Notes: generated from the letters alone by a model not told the origin. Positions 8,426-17,529 are shown, counted from the first letter of the stretch. The stretch: DNA of 41,589 bases from Igneacidithiobacillus copahuensis (GCF_018854015.1 NZ_JAAXYO010000044.1:1-41589); one strand, 5' to 3'. Numbers and translations: made by a program.

Positions 8426-9379
8426 ATGGCAGACGACAGCAAGCACGCGCGCTTACTCATTCTCGGTTCCGGTCCCGCAGGCTACACGGCAGCGATCTAT
8501 GCCGCTCGGGCCAATCTACGACCGGTGCTCATTCAGGGCATGGAACCTGGGGGCCAACTGATGACGACCACCGATGTGGATAACTGGCCGGGAGCGGCCG
8601 ATGGCATTCTCGGTCCGGAGCTGATGGCGGAGCTCGAAAAGCAGGCGCGCCGCTTTGATACGGAGATCATCTTTGACCATATCAGCGAGGCCAATCTCGG
8701 GGAGCGGCCCTTTCGCTTGCAGGGCGATCAGGGAAGCTATACCTGCGATTCTCTGATCATCGCCACGGGTGCCTCAGCCAAATATCTGGGCCTGGAGAGT
8801 GAGGAAAAATATCGTGGCAAAGGAGTTTCTGCCTGCGCCACCTGTGATGGGTTTTTCTACCGGAATCAGGATGTCGCCGTCGTCGGTGGTGGCAACACCG
8901 CGGTCGAGGAAGCGCTGTACCTCAGCAACATTGCCAAGACGGTGACCGTCATCCATCGGCGTGACAAATTCCGGGCGGAAAAGATTCTGCAAGACAAGCT
9001 CTTTGCCAAAGAAAACGTGAAAGTGATCTGGAATTATCAAGTGAGCGAAGTTCTGGGTGACTCCTCGGGGGTTACTGGATTGCGCTTGGCATCTGCAACA
9101 GACGACAAGACGCAAGACATTGCAGCGACCGGCGTATTTATTGCCATCGGCCATCAGCCCAATACCCAGCTTTTCAAAGGACAGCTGGAAATGGACGAGA
9201 CCGGGTACCTGATCGCCAAGGGCGGTCGGGAAGGGTTTGCGACTATGACCAGCATCGCTGGCGTGTTTGCTGCAGGCGATGTGCAGGATCATGTCTATCG
9301 TCAGGCAGTAACCAGCGCCGGGACGGGCTGTATGGCCGCCCTAGACGCGGAACGCTGGCTGGAGCAGGCCAGCGCCTGA
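8426..9379 (+). CDS. trxB: Thioredoxin-disulfide reductase
   Basis: 317 aa, typical for the low-Mr enzyme that passes electrons from NADPH through FAD to thioredoxin. The FAD-binding GSGPAGYTAAIYAARA lies at about 14-29. The redox-active CATC is at Cys137/Cys140, followed by the NADPH-binding GGGNTAVEEALYL. The C-terminal FAD motif is GVFAAGDVQDHVYRQAVTSAG. A clear AGGAG precedes the ATG. The Smr-domain gene follows after 3 nt. The window also encodes a glutathione reductase, so both major cytosolic disulfide-reducing routes are represented. Confidence 0.97.
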   Translation: MADDSKHARLLILGSGPAGYTAAIYAARANLRPVLIQGMEPGGQLMTTTDVDNWPGAADGILGPELMAELEKQARRFDTEIIFDHISEANLGERPFRLQGDQGSYTCDSLIIATGASAKYLGLESEEKYRGKGVSACATCDGFFYRNQDVAVVGGGNTAVEEALYLSNIAKTVTVIHRRDKFRAEKILQDKLFAKENVKVIWNYQVSEVLGDSSGVTGLRLASATDDKTQDIAATGVFIAIGHQPNTQLFKGQLEMDETGYLIAKGGREGFATMTSIAGVFAAGDVQDHVYRQAVTSAGTGCMAALDAERWLEQASA

Positions 9380-9382
9380 TGC

Positions 9383-9964
9383 GTGGCGCGGCGCTCAGCA
9401 CGGAAAAGGGCAAGAGCTAATCCCGGATTCTTTCTTGCCGATGACGAACGAGAGGAGTTTCGCTCCGCTCTGCGGGATGTGCGGCTGTTCTCAGCCCCGG
9501 AGCCGCCGCCACGGGCGCCGGCTCCGGAACCAGAGGCACACCAAGCCACTGCTGATGAACTGGCCGTATTGGCAGACCTGGCGCGTGGCAACAAAGAGGA
9601 AAATGATTGGTGGACAGGCGATGAGTGGGTATATCTGCGCCCCGGATTGCCCGAGCGGCTACTGCGGGACCTGCGTCGTGGAAAAATTCGCGTGCAGGCC
9701 GATCTCGATCTGCATGGACTACGAGTAGACGAGGCCCGTGCGGCCGTCGCCGAGTTTCTCGCCGAGTCTCGCCGGCAGCGCTGGACCTGTGTCCGCATCG
9801 TGCACGGCAAGGGCTATGGTTCACCAGGACAGGTGCCCGTCCTCAAACGCTTAGTCGGACACTGGCTGCAACGCCACCGCGAAGTACTGGCCTTTTTGCA
9901 GGCCGGACCAGCCGAAGGCGGCTCCGGGGCCCTGCGGGTCTTACTGGGCGAGCTTCGCCGCTGA
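9383..9964 (+). CDS. Smr/MutS2-domain protein
   Basis: 193 aa. The C-terminal half is an Smr domain: ADLDLHGLRVDEARAAVAEFL (LDLHG motif), then VRIVHGKGYGS (HGKG motif) and GGSGALRVLL near the end. Smr domains are nucleic-acid-binding or nicking modules; SmrB acts on collided ribosomes in E. coli. The N-terminal 90 residues are charged and proline-rich and resemble the N-extension of SmrA/SmrB-type proteins. The GTG at 9383 lies 3 nt after the trxB stop without its own Shine-Dalgarno, so translation is probably coupled. Which Smr subfamily this is cannot be settled by eye. Confidence 0.88.
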   Translation: MARRSARKRARANPGFFLADDEREEFRSALRDVRLFSAPEPPPRAPAPEPEAHQATADELAVLADLARGNKEENDWWTGDEWVYLRPGLPERLLRDLRRGKIRVQADLDLHGLRVDEARAAVAEFLAESRRQRWTCVRIVHGKGYGSPGQVPVLKRLVGHWLQRHREVLAFLQAGPAEGGSGALRVLLGELRR

Positions 9965-9979
9965 CGCCTGATGGACTTT

Positions 9980-10429
9980 TCAGCGCGCCTGAGCGGCCGG
10001 GGCAGGCGGCAAGTCGGTGGCGCGCTCTGCCCCAGCAAGCGAGGCCAGGATCGGGCAAGCCTCAACAGAGCCATGGCCGGGGCAACGCTCACTGACCTCG
10101 TGCAGGGCCGAGCGCATCCGCTCCAGATCTGCAATTTTTTCCTCGATGTCGGCGATCTTGCCCTGGGTAATCTGCTTCACCGCCGCCATGTCGTTTTCCG
10201 GATGGCTGTTGATGTCGAGTAGCTCCTTGACCTCCGCCAAGGAAAAACCGAGATTCTGCGCCCGGCGAATAAAACGCAAGCGCGCTTCCGCCTCGTTGTC
10301 GTACAGTCGATAATTGGACTGCGTCCGTTGCACCGGGCGAATCAGCCCGATTCGTTCATAATACCGCAGAGTTTCCGCTGCCAATCCCGCCTCGCGCGCC
10401 AAACGCCCAATGGTCACGTGGTTTTTCAT
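9980..10429 (-). CDS. MerR-family metal-responsive transcriptional regulator
   Basis: 149 aa. An N-terminal winged helix (VTIGRLAREAGLAAETLRYYERIGLI) is followed by the second-helix region RLYDNEAEARLRFIRRAQNLGFSLAEVKELL and a long dimerisation helix. The metal-loop motif CPGHGSVEACPIL near the C-terminus has two cysteines and a histidine, as in the ZntR/CueR/heavy-metal branch. The start at 10429 is chosen for its strong AGGAAGG and family length; the longer frame upstream is part of truD read out of frame. No metal efflux gene lies next to it, so its target is elsewhere or is itself. The metal cannot be named from sequence. Confidence 0.9.
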   Translation of the reverse strand: MKNHVTIGRLAREAGLAAETLRYYERIGLIRPVQRTQSNYRLYDNEAEARLRFIRRAQNLGFSLAEVKELLDINSHPENDMAAVKQITQGKIADIEEKIADLERMRSALHEVSERCPGHGSVEACPILASLAGAERATDLPPAPAAQAR

Positions 10430-10475
10430 ATCGTTCCTTCCTGGTTTTTGCCCTGCAAACGAGTAGTTTATCGTA

Positions 10476-10487
10476 AAGTATGTACTT
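10476..10487. promoter_or_regulatory. Short palindrome upstream of the MerR-family gene
   Basis: AAGTATGTACTT is a 5-2-5 inverted repeat placed between the truD stop codon and the merR-type start, about 46 bp upstream of the ATG. MerR-family regulators bind dyads inside long-spacer promoters and often control their own gene, so this is a candidate autoregulatory operator. The -35 and -10 around it are not convincing. Confidence 0.3.
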
Positions 10488-10488
10488 G

Positions 10489-11571
10489 CTACGGACAAGG
10501 GTCCGAGCTCATTTTTTCCGACTTCACCCCAAGGGCTTCCAGCAACACCGTGGCATAGGAGCCTTGCGGTAGAAAGAACTGGAGAACAATTTCCCCAGCT
10601 TGCGGCGCATGAACGGACATATCCTCCGGACGGCAGCGCAAGGCTCGTCGTGCTGCGTCCAAGCCCTGACTGGCCAGCGCCGCTGCCCAGGCCATACCGT
10701 TGCCGGGAGAATCGTCGCCGCCATGCCAAGCGGCAAGGATTTCCGCTTCCAGTTCGCCTACCAGCCCTTTGCTTTGCCCCGCAGCTTTACCCGGCAGTGG
10801 CCCGGTGGGATGGAGATCCCAGGCATCGGCGCGGGCCTGCAGCTCCGCGAGCTCTTCTGCGCCAGCCCGAAACTGGCTATGCGTCCCGGCCAACTGGATG
10901 ATCTCACCGGGCAGGATGCAGTTCCAGCTTTTCTGTCGCACCCGCTCGGCAAGAACCAAGTTGAATAGCGCGGAGCGCGCCGTCGACCACAAAAGCGCGC
11001 GCAGATGATGTGGCATACGTCCACGCCGCCCACCAGTCAGCAGGCGCCCGGCAGCGGCCAGATTATCGTGCCCGAAGCGTTGCGCCCCGAAATAGTTGGG
11101 GAAACCCTGTTGCGCCAAAACCCGCAAGGCGTTTTCCCAGGCGGTGCTGTCGTTGGCGTCGCGTACATGTATGCGAAATCGATTGCCGCGATGCACACCG
11201 CGCCGTAGTTTGCGTCGATGCCGGTCGATGGCGAGAATTTGCACCCCCGCAGCGGCGAACTGGCCCCAATCGAGTTCCTCACGGCCAACGAGCGGCACGG
11301 TAAAGGCTTGTCGGGTACGGGCTTGGTAGTCCTTTAGACCGGCGTAGCCAACGTCTCGGGCGGGGACGCCCGCAAAGCGCGCGAGCAGCCGTGCGACCTC
11401 CTCGGTGTGGCGCCGCGTCTTCTCGACCCAGAGCCAAGCATGGTCGCCCTCGCCATCGGCAGCAAAAGGCAACACCTCTTCCACAAAAAAGCTTTCGGGG
11501 GAGGAACGAAAGACGCCTTCCGGGCGGGCAAGCGCCAGCTCCGGATACCACCGATCGGGGATCTCAGACAT
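10489..11571 (-). CDS. truD: tRNA pseudouridine(13) synthase TruD
   Basis: 360 aa. Catalytic motif GYAGLKDYQARTRQ (aspartate of GLKD) is present, followed by RKLRRGVHRGNRFRIHVRD and PNYFGAQRFGHDN, all standard TruD signatures. It isomerises U13 of tRNA-Glu. The start at MSEIPDRWYPELAL (11571) overlaps the ispF stop by 8 nt. A longer frame upstream is only the ispF shadow. The ispD-ispF-truD order is conserved in gammaproteobacteria, where surE, pcm and nlpD often follow. Here the MerR-type gene follows instead. Confidence 0.96.
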   Translation of the reverse strand: MSEIPDRWYPELALARPEGVFRSSPESFFVEEVLPFAADGEGDHAWLWVEKTRRHTEEVARLLARFAGVPARDVGYAGLKDYQARTRQAFTVPLVGREELDWGQFAAAGVQILAIDRHRRKLRRGVHRGNRFRIHVRDANDSTAWENALRVLAQQGFPNYFGAQRFGHDNLAAAGRLLTGGRRGRMPHHLRALLWSTARSALFNLVLAERVRQKSWNCILPGEIIQLAGTHSQFRAGAEELAELQARADAWDLHPTGPLPGKAAGQSKGLVGELEAEILAAWHGGDDSPGNGMAWAAALASQGLDAARRALRCRPEDMSVHAPQAGEIVLQFFLPQGSYATVLLEALGVKSEKMSSDPCP

Positions 11572-12043
11572 CCCGGATGAGGCAGATAGCTTGGGCGGCA
11601 ATGCCTTCGCCACGGCCGGCAAAGCCCAACTGCTCTGTCGTCGTCGCCTTGACACTGACCGCAGGGAGCGGAATCTGCAGGTCACTGGCGAGATGTTCCC
11701 GCATCTGGGGAATATGCGGTGCCAATTTGGGGCGTTGACAGATGAGGGTCGAATCGACATTGACGATGCGATAGCCCTCCTGCTGCAGCAAGCTGGCGCA
11801 GTGACGGAGCAGTAGACGCGAATCGGCACCGGCAAAACGGGGATCGGTATCCGGGAAATGTTTGCCGATATCCCCCAGGGACGCCGCGCCGAGCAGTGCG
11901 TCGCAAATGGCGTGGATGAGGACATCGGCATCGGAATGACCGGCCAGGCCGAGTTCATAAGGCACCCGCACACCGCCCAGAATCAGGGGGCGATCTGCCA
12001 CCAGTGCATGCACATCAAAGCCCTGTCCTACGCGAATCTCCAT
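11564..12043 (-). CDS. ispF: 2-C-methyl-D-erythritol 2,4-cyclodiphosphate synthase
   Basis: 159 aa, the normal size. It catalyses the cyclisation step of the MEP isoprenoid pathway. Zn-binding and active-site motifs are visible: GQGFDVHAL near the N-terminus, GHSDADVLIHAICDALLGAA, GDIGKHFPDTDP and KATTTEQLGFAGRGEGIAA. The start at 12043 has AAGGAG upstream. It lies 10 nt after ispD and overlaps truD, so the three form an operon. Confidence 0.97.
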   Translation of the reverse strand: MEIRVGQGFDVHALVADRPLILGGVRVPYELGLAGHSDADVLIHAICDALLGAASLGDIGKHFPDTDPRFAGADSRLLLRHCASLLQQEGYRIVNVDSTLICQRPKLAPHIPQMREHLASDLQIPLPAVSVKATTTEQLGFAGRGEGIAAQAICLIRDV

Positions 12044-12053
12044 AGTTCTCCTT

Positions 12054-12761
12054 TCACGACCCACGCGCGGCCAGAATAGCCTCAGCCAAGGGCAAATCTT
12101 CGGGATAAGTGATTTTGAGGTTATCGGCGTGGCCCTGCACCAGAAGGGGGTGCCAGCCGCGCCGTTCCATAGCCGAGGCCTCATCGGTCACCGGGGCACC
12201 CTGCTGCTCGGCATCGTCAAGGGCTTCGAGCAGCGCACCCAGGGGAAAGGCCTGGGGAGTCAGGGCACGCCAGAGATGACTACGTTCGACGGTGGCCACC
12301 ACATGCTCGCCCGCGGCACGCTTGAGGGTATCGGCTACCGGCAAGGCCAGCAAAGCCCCTTGTGGGGCTCTGGGCAAGGCATCCAGGAGCGCATGCAGAT
12401 CGCCCCGTTGCAGGCAAGGGCGCGCCGCATCGTGGACCAGCACCCAGTCCTGCGGCAGGGCGCCATGTTCCAGAAGCGCGCGCAGGCCGAGTCGCACCGA
12501 GTCCTGGCGCTGCGCTCCACCTACCACCGGGGGCAGAAAGCTTCGGCTTTGCGAACCGAGAAGCTCACGCCAGGCGCCGGTGGCGAGATCTGCGCCGGGC
12601 AACACCAGTTGTACGCCACGAATGCGCGGCTCGATCAGAAAGGGCTGCAGGGCATGGGCAAGCACCGAGCGACCGCGCAGTTGCAGATATTGCTTGGCGA
12701 CGGCACCACCAAATCGCTGCCCGCGTCCACCGGCGGGGATCAAGGCCCAGATTTGTTCCAT
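12054..12761 (-). CDS. ispD: 2-C-methyl-D-erythritol 4-phosphate cytidylyltransferase
   Basis: 235 aa. The nucleotide-binding loop IPAGGRGQRFGGAVAKQYLQL is at the N-terminus, followed by VLVHDAARPC and the C-terminal VTDEASAMERRGWHPLLVQG and NLKITYPEDL, all IspD hallmarks. It makes CDP-methylerythritol in the MEP pathway. ATG at 12761 has AGGAGG six nt upstream; another ATG at 12767 abuts that Shine-Dalgarno and is therefore less likely. It diverges from mfd across a 107-113 bp gap that holds no gene. Confidence 0.96.
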   Translation of the reverse strand: MEQIWALIPAGGRGQRFGGAVAKQYLQLRGRSVLAHALQPFLIEPRIRGVQLVLPGADLATGAWRELLGSQSRSFLPPVVGGAQRQDSVRLGLRALLEHGALPQDWVLVHDAARPCLQRGDLHALLDALPRAPQGALLALPVADTLKRAAGEHVVATVERSHLWRALTPQAFPLGALLEALDDAEQQGAPVTDEASAMERRGWHPLLVQGHADNLKITYPEDLPLAEAILAARGS

Positions 12762-12874
12762 GCACATCCTCCTGATCGCTGCGCCAGCATACCCGAATGA
12801 CCGCGACTTTTGCAGTTTTTTCTTGGCCTGCATAGACTGTCGCCTTGGCTTTTTGAGGATGTGCTGTCTTGCTG

Positions 12875-15800
12875 ATGGATTGGCTCGGGTCACTGGTCCT
12901 CCAACCCGGAAAAACCGCTACCCTGCCGCCGGCGCCGGGGGCCGCTCAGGCCCTGTTGGCGGCGGCCCTACAACGCCGCTTGCAGCGCCCGATCCTGTTG
13001 ATCGTCAATGCCAGCCGCGCGATAGAAGAATGGCAACGGGAATGGCAATTTTTCGCGCCGGAATTACCTGCACCGCTGGTTTTTCCCGATCGGGAAGTGC
13101 TTCCTTACGATCGCCTGAATCCGCCGGCCGAGATCAGTACCGCGCGGCTGGCCACTCTCGCGGCCCTGCCGCACTGGCGGGGACTGATCATCGCCCCGGC
13201 CAGCGCAGTGCTGCAGTTTCTGCCGCCACCGAGCCATCTCGATCGTCATGCGCTGTGGCTCCACCTGGGGGCGCGCTTGCCCCTCGAATCCTTCCGCCAG
13301 CGTGCCATCGATGCCGGCTATCAGAGCGTAAGCGAGGTGTCGGAAGCAGGGGAAATCGCCTGGCGCGGTGGCATCATCGATATTTTCCCGAGCGGCAGCC
13401 CTCTTCCCTATCGGATCGAGCTTTTTGGCGACGAGATCGACAGCATTCGTGCCTTCGATGTGGAAACCCAGCGCAGTCTCGGCAAAGTGGAAAAGGTAGA
13501 GTTGCTGCCGGCACGCGAAGTTCCGACTGCCAGCGAGGATCTGCAACGCTTTCGCGCACAGTTTCGCGCCCGCTTCAGCGGCGACCCGCAACAGGCGGAG
13601 ATCTACCGTGCCGCCAGTCGCAATAGTATACCGGCGGGTGCCGAGCAATACCTACCTCTGTTTTTTGAAGCTTGCGGCGACATCAGTAATTATCTGCCGA
13701 AGGACAGCATCGTGCTGGAGGAGTCCGGGCTTGCGGCCGCAGTTCAGCAATTGCGCCAGGAATGGCAAGAACGCTATGCCGAGCGCAGCAGCGATCGTGC
13801 CCATCCCATCCTGCGGCCTGACGAACTGTTGCTGAGCGAGGACTCTTGGCAGCAACGATTAGCGGCCTACCCCATTTTGCGGCTCAGCGAACAGGTGCAG
13901 GGCGAGGCGCAAGGCTTTCTGCCTCCGCCTTCCCTACAGGGCAACAGTGAAAATCCTTTGCTCGGCCTCGAGCGCTTTCTACAAGAGCTTCCCGGTGGTG
14001 CTCGCGTAGTGCTGGCGGCGGAATCCGCTGGACGCGCCGAAGCGGTGGGCGAGCACCTACAGCGCCTGGGCGTCCCGGTGCAACGAGTCGGCAACTGGTC
14101 CGAATTTTCCGCTGGGTCCGCCTCCCTCGCCCTCGCGGTGGCGCCGCTGGAACGGGGACTGTTGCATCAGCAGCGGGGACGTATCGATCTAGCGTTGATC
14201 TCGGAAGCGCAGATCTTTGGCGATCGGGTGTTTGCCCAGCGCCGTGGCGGCCGAGCACGCCAGCGGAGCATGGAAAATCTGCTACGCGATCTGGGAGAAC
14301 TGCAGCCCGGCGATGTGGTAGTCCATGAGGATTACGGCATCGGGCGCTTTCTGGCGCTGGACACCCCCTTTGCCGGGCAAGGAGACGTCAACGAGTACAT
14401 GAGTATTGCCTATGCCGGCGATGCCAAGGTCTATGTACCGGTGGAACAACTCGACCGCGTCAGCCGCTTTGTCGGCAACAGCGAGGAAATCGAGCTATCG
14501 CGTCTGGGAAATGCGCGCTGGAGCAAGGCCAAGGCCAAGGCGCGACAGAAGGCGATCGATGCCGCCAGCGAGCTGCTCGACATCTACGCGCGCCGCGCCG
14601 CGCGCCCTGGAAGGAGCTTCCCGGCGCCGGACGACGCCTATTGGGACTTTGTTTCCCGCTTTCCCTTTGAGGAAACACCGGACCAGCAGGCCGCCATCGA
14701 TGCCGTTCTCGACGATCTGCAACGGCCGCATCCCATGGACCGCCTGGTCTGCGGCGACGTCGGTTTTGGCAAGACCGAGGTGGCCCTGCGTGCCACCTTC
14801 CTGGTCGCTCACAGCGGCGCCCAGGTGGCCATTCTTGTACCCACCACCCTCCTCGCCCAGCAACATTTCGAAAACTTTCGCGATCGCTTTGCCGGGCTGC
14901 CCATCCGCGTCGCCATGCTCTCCCGTTTTCAGAAGGGCAAGGAACGTAGCGCGATCCTTGCGGATACCGCCGCCGGCAACATTCAGGTCCTCATTGGCAC
15001 CCATCGCCTGCTCCAGGGCGATGTGCAATTTGCCGACCTGGGACTCCTGATTCTCGATGAGGAGCATCGCTTTGGCGTGCGCCATAAGGAAAAGATCAAG
15101 GCCCTGCGCAGTGAGGTGGATGTACTCACCCTGACGGCAACCCCCATCCCCCGCACGCTGAATCTTTCCCTGGCGGGACTGCGCGACCTGTCGCTGATTG
15201 CCACGCCGCCGCAGCGCCGGCAACCGGTACGCACCTTTGTGCAGGAATTTGCCGAAGACACCATTCGCGAGGCCTGCCAACGCGAGCTGCATCGCGGTGG
15301 GCAAATCTACTATCTGCACAACGAAGTACAGGATATCGAGCGCAGCGGTAAATTGCTGCAACGCCTGCTGCCGGAGGCGCGCATCCGCATTGCCCACGGG
15401 CAGATGCCGGAGACCGAACTGGAGGCGGTGATGCTCGATTTTTATCATCAACGCTTCGATCTGTTACTCTGCACCACGATCATCGAATCGGGCATCGACA
15501 ATCCGCGTGCCAACACCATGCTCATCGATCGTGCCGACCGCTTCGGCCTGGCGCAGCTGCATCAGCTGCGGGGGCGCGTCGGGCGTGGACATCAGCGGGC
15601 CTACTGCTATCTCTTCACCCCCGATCCACGCGCCATGACTGACGACGCCAAACGACGCCTCGACGCCATCCAGTCCCTGGAGGAGCTTGGTGTAGGGTTT
15701 GCTCTGGCCAGTCATGATCTGGAGATTCGTGGTGCCGGCGAGCTCCTGGGCGATGCCCAGAGCGGACACATGGATGAAGTGGGCTTTACCCTGTTCATGG

Positions 15801-16327
15801 AGTGGCTGAACGACGCCGTTGCCGCCATCCGCGCCGGCAAGGATCCGCAAAGTCTGGCGGAAAAACAGGCGGAGGGGCCACAGATCCATCTCAACACCCC
15901 GGCGCTCATCCCCTCCGATTACTTGCCCGACGTGCAACTGCGTCTGCAGCTCTATAAACGCCTGGCCAATCTGCGCAAGAGCGAGGGGATTGGTGCGATC
16001 ATGGTAGAGATGGTGGATCGCTTTGGCACCCTGCCGGATGCCGTCAAGACCCTGCTCTGCCAGACGCAACTGCGGATTCTCGCCGAGAGCCTGGGCATTA
16101 CCGCTATCGACGCCGGACCACAGGGCGCCCGCTTGACCCTGAGCGCACGGCATCGCTTGCCAGTGGACCGCCTCTTACAGAAGATCCAGAAGGAATCGCA
16201 GACCTTCCAGCTCGAGGGTCAGGACCGCCTGCGCATCCGTCGTACCCTGCCCGACGGCCAGACGCGATGCGAAGCCCTTCTTACGCTCATCGACGAACTC
16301 AATGGCCCTGACTCAAGCAAGGAGTAA
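12875..16327 (+). CDS. mfd: Transcription-repair coupling factor Mfd
   Basis: About 1150 aa, full length. N-terminal UvrB-homology region (YDRLNPPAEISTARLATL and the ISEVSEAGEIAWRGGIIDIFP-like segment); RNA polymerase-interacting domain around LQPGDVVVHEDYGIGRFL (about residues 485-545); translocase with Walker A GDVGFGKTEVALRA and Walker B LLILDEEHRFGVRHKE; motif VI QLRGRVGRG; C-terminal TRCF domain. It removes stalled polymerase and recruits UvrA. ATG at 12875 is given; an in-frame TTG at 12869 sits better with the upstream GAGG (10 nt) and is possible. serB begins 4 nt downstream. Confidence 0.98.
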   Translation: MDWLGSLVLQPGKTATLPPAPGAAQALLAAALQRRLQRPILLIVNASRAIEEWQREWQFFAPELPAPLVFPDREVLPYDRLNPPAEISTARLATLAALPHWRGLIIAPASAVLQFLPPPSHLDRHALWLHLGARLPLESFRQRAIDAGYQSVSEVSEAGEIAWRGGIIDIFPSGSPLPYRIELFGDEIDSIRAFDVETQRSLGKVEKVELLPAREVPTASEDLQRFRAQFRARFSGDPQQAEIYRAASRNSIPAGAEQYLPLFFEACGDISNYLPKDSIVLEESGLAAAVQQLRQEWQERYAERSSDRAHPILRPDELLLSEDSWQQRLAAYPILRLSEQVQGEAQGFLPPPSLQGNSENPLLGLERFLQELPGGARVVLAAESAGRAEAVGEHLQRLGVPVQRVGNWSEFSAGSASLALAVAPLERGLLHQQRGRIDLALISEAQIFGDRVFAQRRGGRARQRSMENLLRDLGELQPGDVVVHEDYGIGRFLALDTPFAGQGDVNEYMSIAYAGDAKVYVPVEQLDRVSRFVGNSEEIELSRLGNARWSKAKAKARQKAIDAASELLDIYARRAARPGRSFPAPDDAYWDFVSRFPFEETPDQQAAIDAVLDDLQRPHPMDRLVCGDVGFGKTEVALRATFLVAHSGAQVAILVPTTLLAQQHFENFRDRFAGLPIRVAMLSRFQKGKERSAILADTAAGNIQVLIGTHRLLQGDVQFADLGLLILDEEHRFGVRHKEKIKALRSEVDVLTLTATPIPRTLNLSLAGLRDLSLIATPPQRRQPVRTFVQEFAEDTIREACQRELHRGGQIYYLHNEVQDIERSGKLLQRLLPEARIRIAHGQMPETELEAVMLDFYHQRFDLLLCTTIIESGIDNPRANTMLIDRADRFGLAQLHQLRGRVGRGHQRAYCYLFTPDPRAMTDDAKRRLDAIQSLEELGVGFALASHDLEIRGAGELLGDAQSGHMDEVGFTLFMEWLNDAVAAIRAGKDPQSLAEKQAEGPQIHLNTPALIPSDYLPDVQLRLQLYKRLANLRKSEGIGAIMVEMVDRFGTLPDAVKTLLCQTQLRILAESLGITAIDAGPQGARLTLSARHRLPVDRLLQKIQKESQTFQLEGQDRLRIRRTLPDGQTRCEALLTLIDELNGPDSSKE

Positions 16328-16331
16328 AAGC

Positions 16332-17444
16332 ATGTCTGCCACCCGCCTCGCCATTTTGAGTCCCGCCCATCAGGGACGTATGGCCCTGCCCGCCAGTATG
16401 AGCCAGATCGTTGCCGGAGAAATCGAGCAACGGGAAATTGCCGGGAGCTGGCTGCAGAGCTGGCGCCTGCCCGCCGACTTTGCCGAGCTGCAACCCTTCC
16501 TGGAGGAGCTGGCACGCCAGGGGCTGGCACAGGAGCGGGAGATCCTCTGGGGCCCCGCAAGCGACGCAGAAGAGCCTCTACGTCTGGTGTTGCGCGGGGA
16601 CCTGCGTCCGACGATGTTACGCCGGGCACTGACCAGTCTACAACTACGCGCCTTTCTGCCGGGCCGGGTGCTACTCGCCCAGGGCAATGAGCTGGTGATC
16701 GAGATCTGGGGCGATGCCGCCGCCCTGCCCCTTGCCAACCACCAGCTGGTCGAGGCACTGATGGAGTTTCCCGTCGACGTCGCCCTCACACCCAACTGGA
16801 AAAGCGGCCAGTTTCGCCTTTTGATCAGCGACATGGACTCCACCCTGATCGCCATCGAATGCATCGACGAGCTCGGTGCGCATCTTGGCTTGAAAAGCAA
16901 GATCGCGGCGATCACGGAACGTTCCATGGCCGGCGAGTTGGATTTTCGCAGTTCCCTGCGCGAGCGCGTGCGCCTGCTTGCCGGCACCCCGGTCGGCGCC
17001 ATCGATGCCGTGATTCGTGAGCGCCTGCAATTCAGCCCGGGGGCCCGCGACTTGGTCGCCGCCGCCAAGCGTGCGGGGATGGAAACCGCTGTCGTCTCTG
17101 GCGGCTTCACCCAGTTCACCCGGCATGTCCAGGAAGAACTGGATCTCGATTACGCCTTTGCCAATCAGCTCGACATTCGCGATGGCAAGCTCACCGGCGA
17201 GGTCATCGGCGATATCGTCGATGCCGAGGCCAAGGCCGATATCCTGGACCTCCTCGCCATTGCCGCGGGCACCAATGCCAACCAATGCGTCGCCATTGGC
17301 GACGGGGCGAATGATCTGCCCATGCTGCGCAAGGCCGGCGTGGGTATTGCCTATCGTGCCAAGCCCGCCGTCCGCGCCCAGGCGAATTATCAGATTCGCC
17401 AAGGAGGGCTGGAGTTTGTCAGCAGCATTCTCGGTCTCGTCTGA
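16332..17444 (+). CDS. serB: Phosphoserine phosphatase SerB
   Basis: 370 aa HAD-superfamily enzyme for the last step of serine synthesis. Catalytic DMDSTLI sits at the start of the C-terminal half, followed by SGGFTQF (motif II), and GDGANDLPML (motif III). The N-terminal 170 residues resemble the ACT-like regulatory domains of long SerB proteins and make it longer than E. coli SerB. ATG at 16332 follows AAGGAG; a longer frame from 16302 lies inside mfd. The 3' end is followed by an 85-bp gap holding the promoter of the next operon. Confidence 0.95.
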   Translation: MSATRLAILSPAHQGRMALPASMSQIVAGEIEQREIAGSWLQSWRLPADFAELQPFLEELARQGLAQEREILWGPASDAEEPLRLVLRGDLRPTMLRRALTSLQLRAFLPGRVLLAQGNELVIEIWGDAAALPLANHQLVEALMEFPVDVALTPNWKSGQFRLLISDMDSTLIAIECIDELGAHLGLKSKIAAITERSMAGELDFRSSLRERVRLLAGTPVGAIDAVIRERLQFSPGARDLVAAAKRAGMETAVVSGGFTQFTRHVQEELDLDYAFANQLDIRDGKLTGEVIGDIVDAEAKADILDLLAIAAGTNANQCVAIGDGANDLPMLRKAGVGIAYRAKPAVRAQANYQIRQGGLEFVSSILGLV

Positions 17445-17459
17445 GGGAGTGAGCGGCGT

Positions 17460-17488
17460 TTGCAAATATTTTAGACAATGTCTAAACT
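17460..17488 (+). promoter_or_regulatory. Promoter with embedded 17-bp palindromic operator (Prx-Grx/Gor operon)
   Basis: TTGCAA (17460-17465) and TAAACT (17483-17488) are 17 bp apart and make a plausible sigma-70 promoter. Between and overlapping them lies TTTAGACAATGTCTAAA (17470-17486), a perfect inverted repeat with 8-bp arms and one central base. Its core TTAGACA-A-TGTCTAA has the 7-1-7 geometry of Fur/PerR-family boxes. A protein bound here would block polymerase, so this is a good repressor operator. Which regulator binds is inferred only from geometry and from the peroxide-defence genes downstream. Confidence 0.7.
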
Positions 17489-17529
17489 AAGGCGTCATCA
17501 ATTCCGATGCAGCCATCGAGGGTCGATCC

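Noticed and set aside
11572..11973. N-terminal extension of the truD frame
   Set aside because: It overlaps ispF in another frame, and TruD family starts fit the ATG at 11571.
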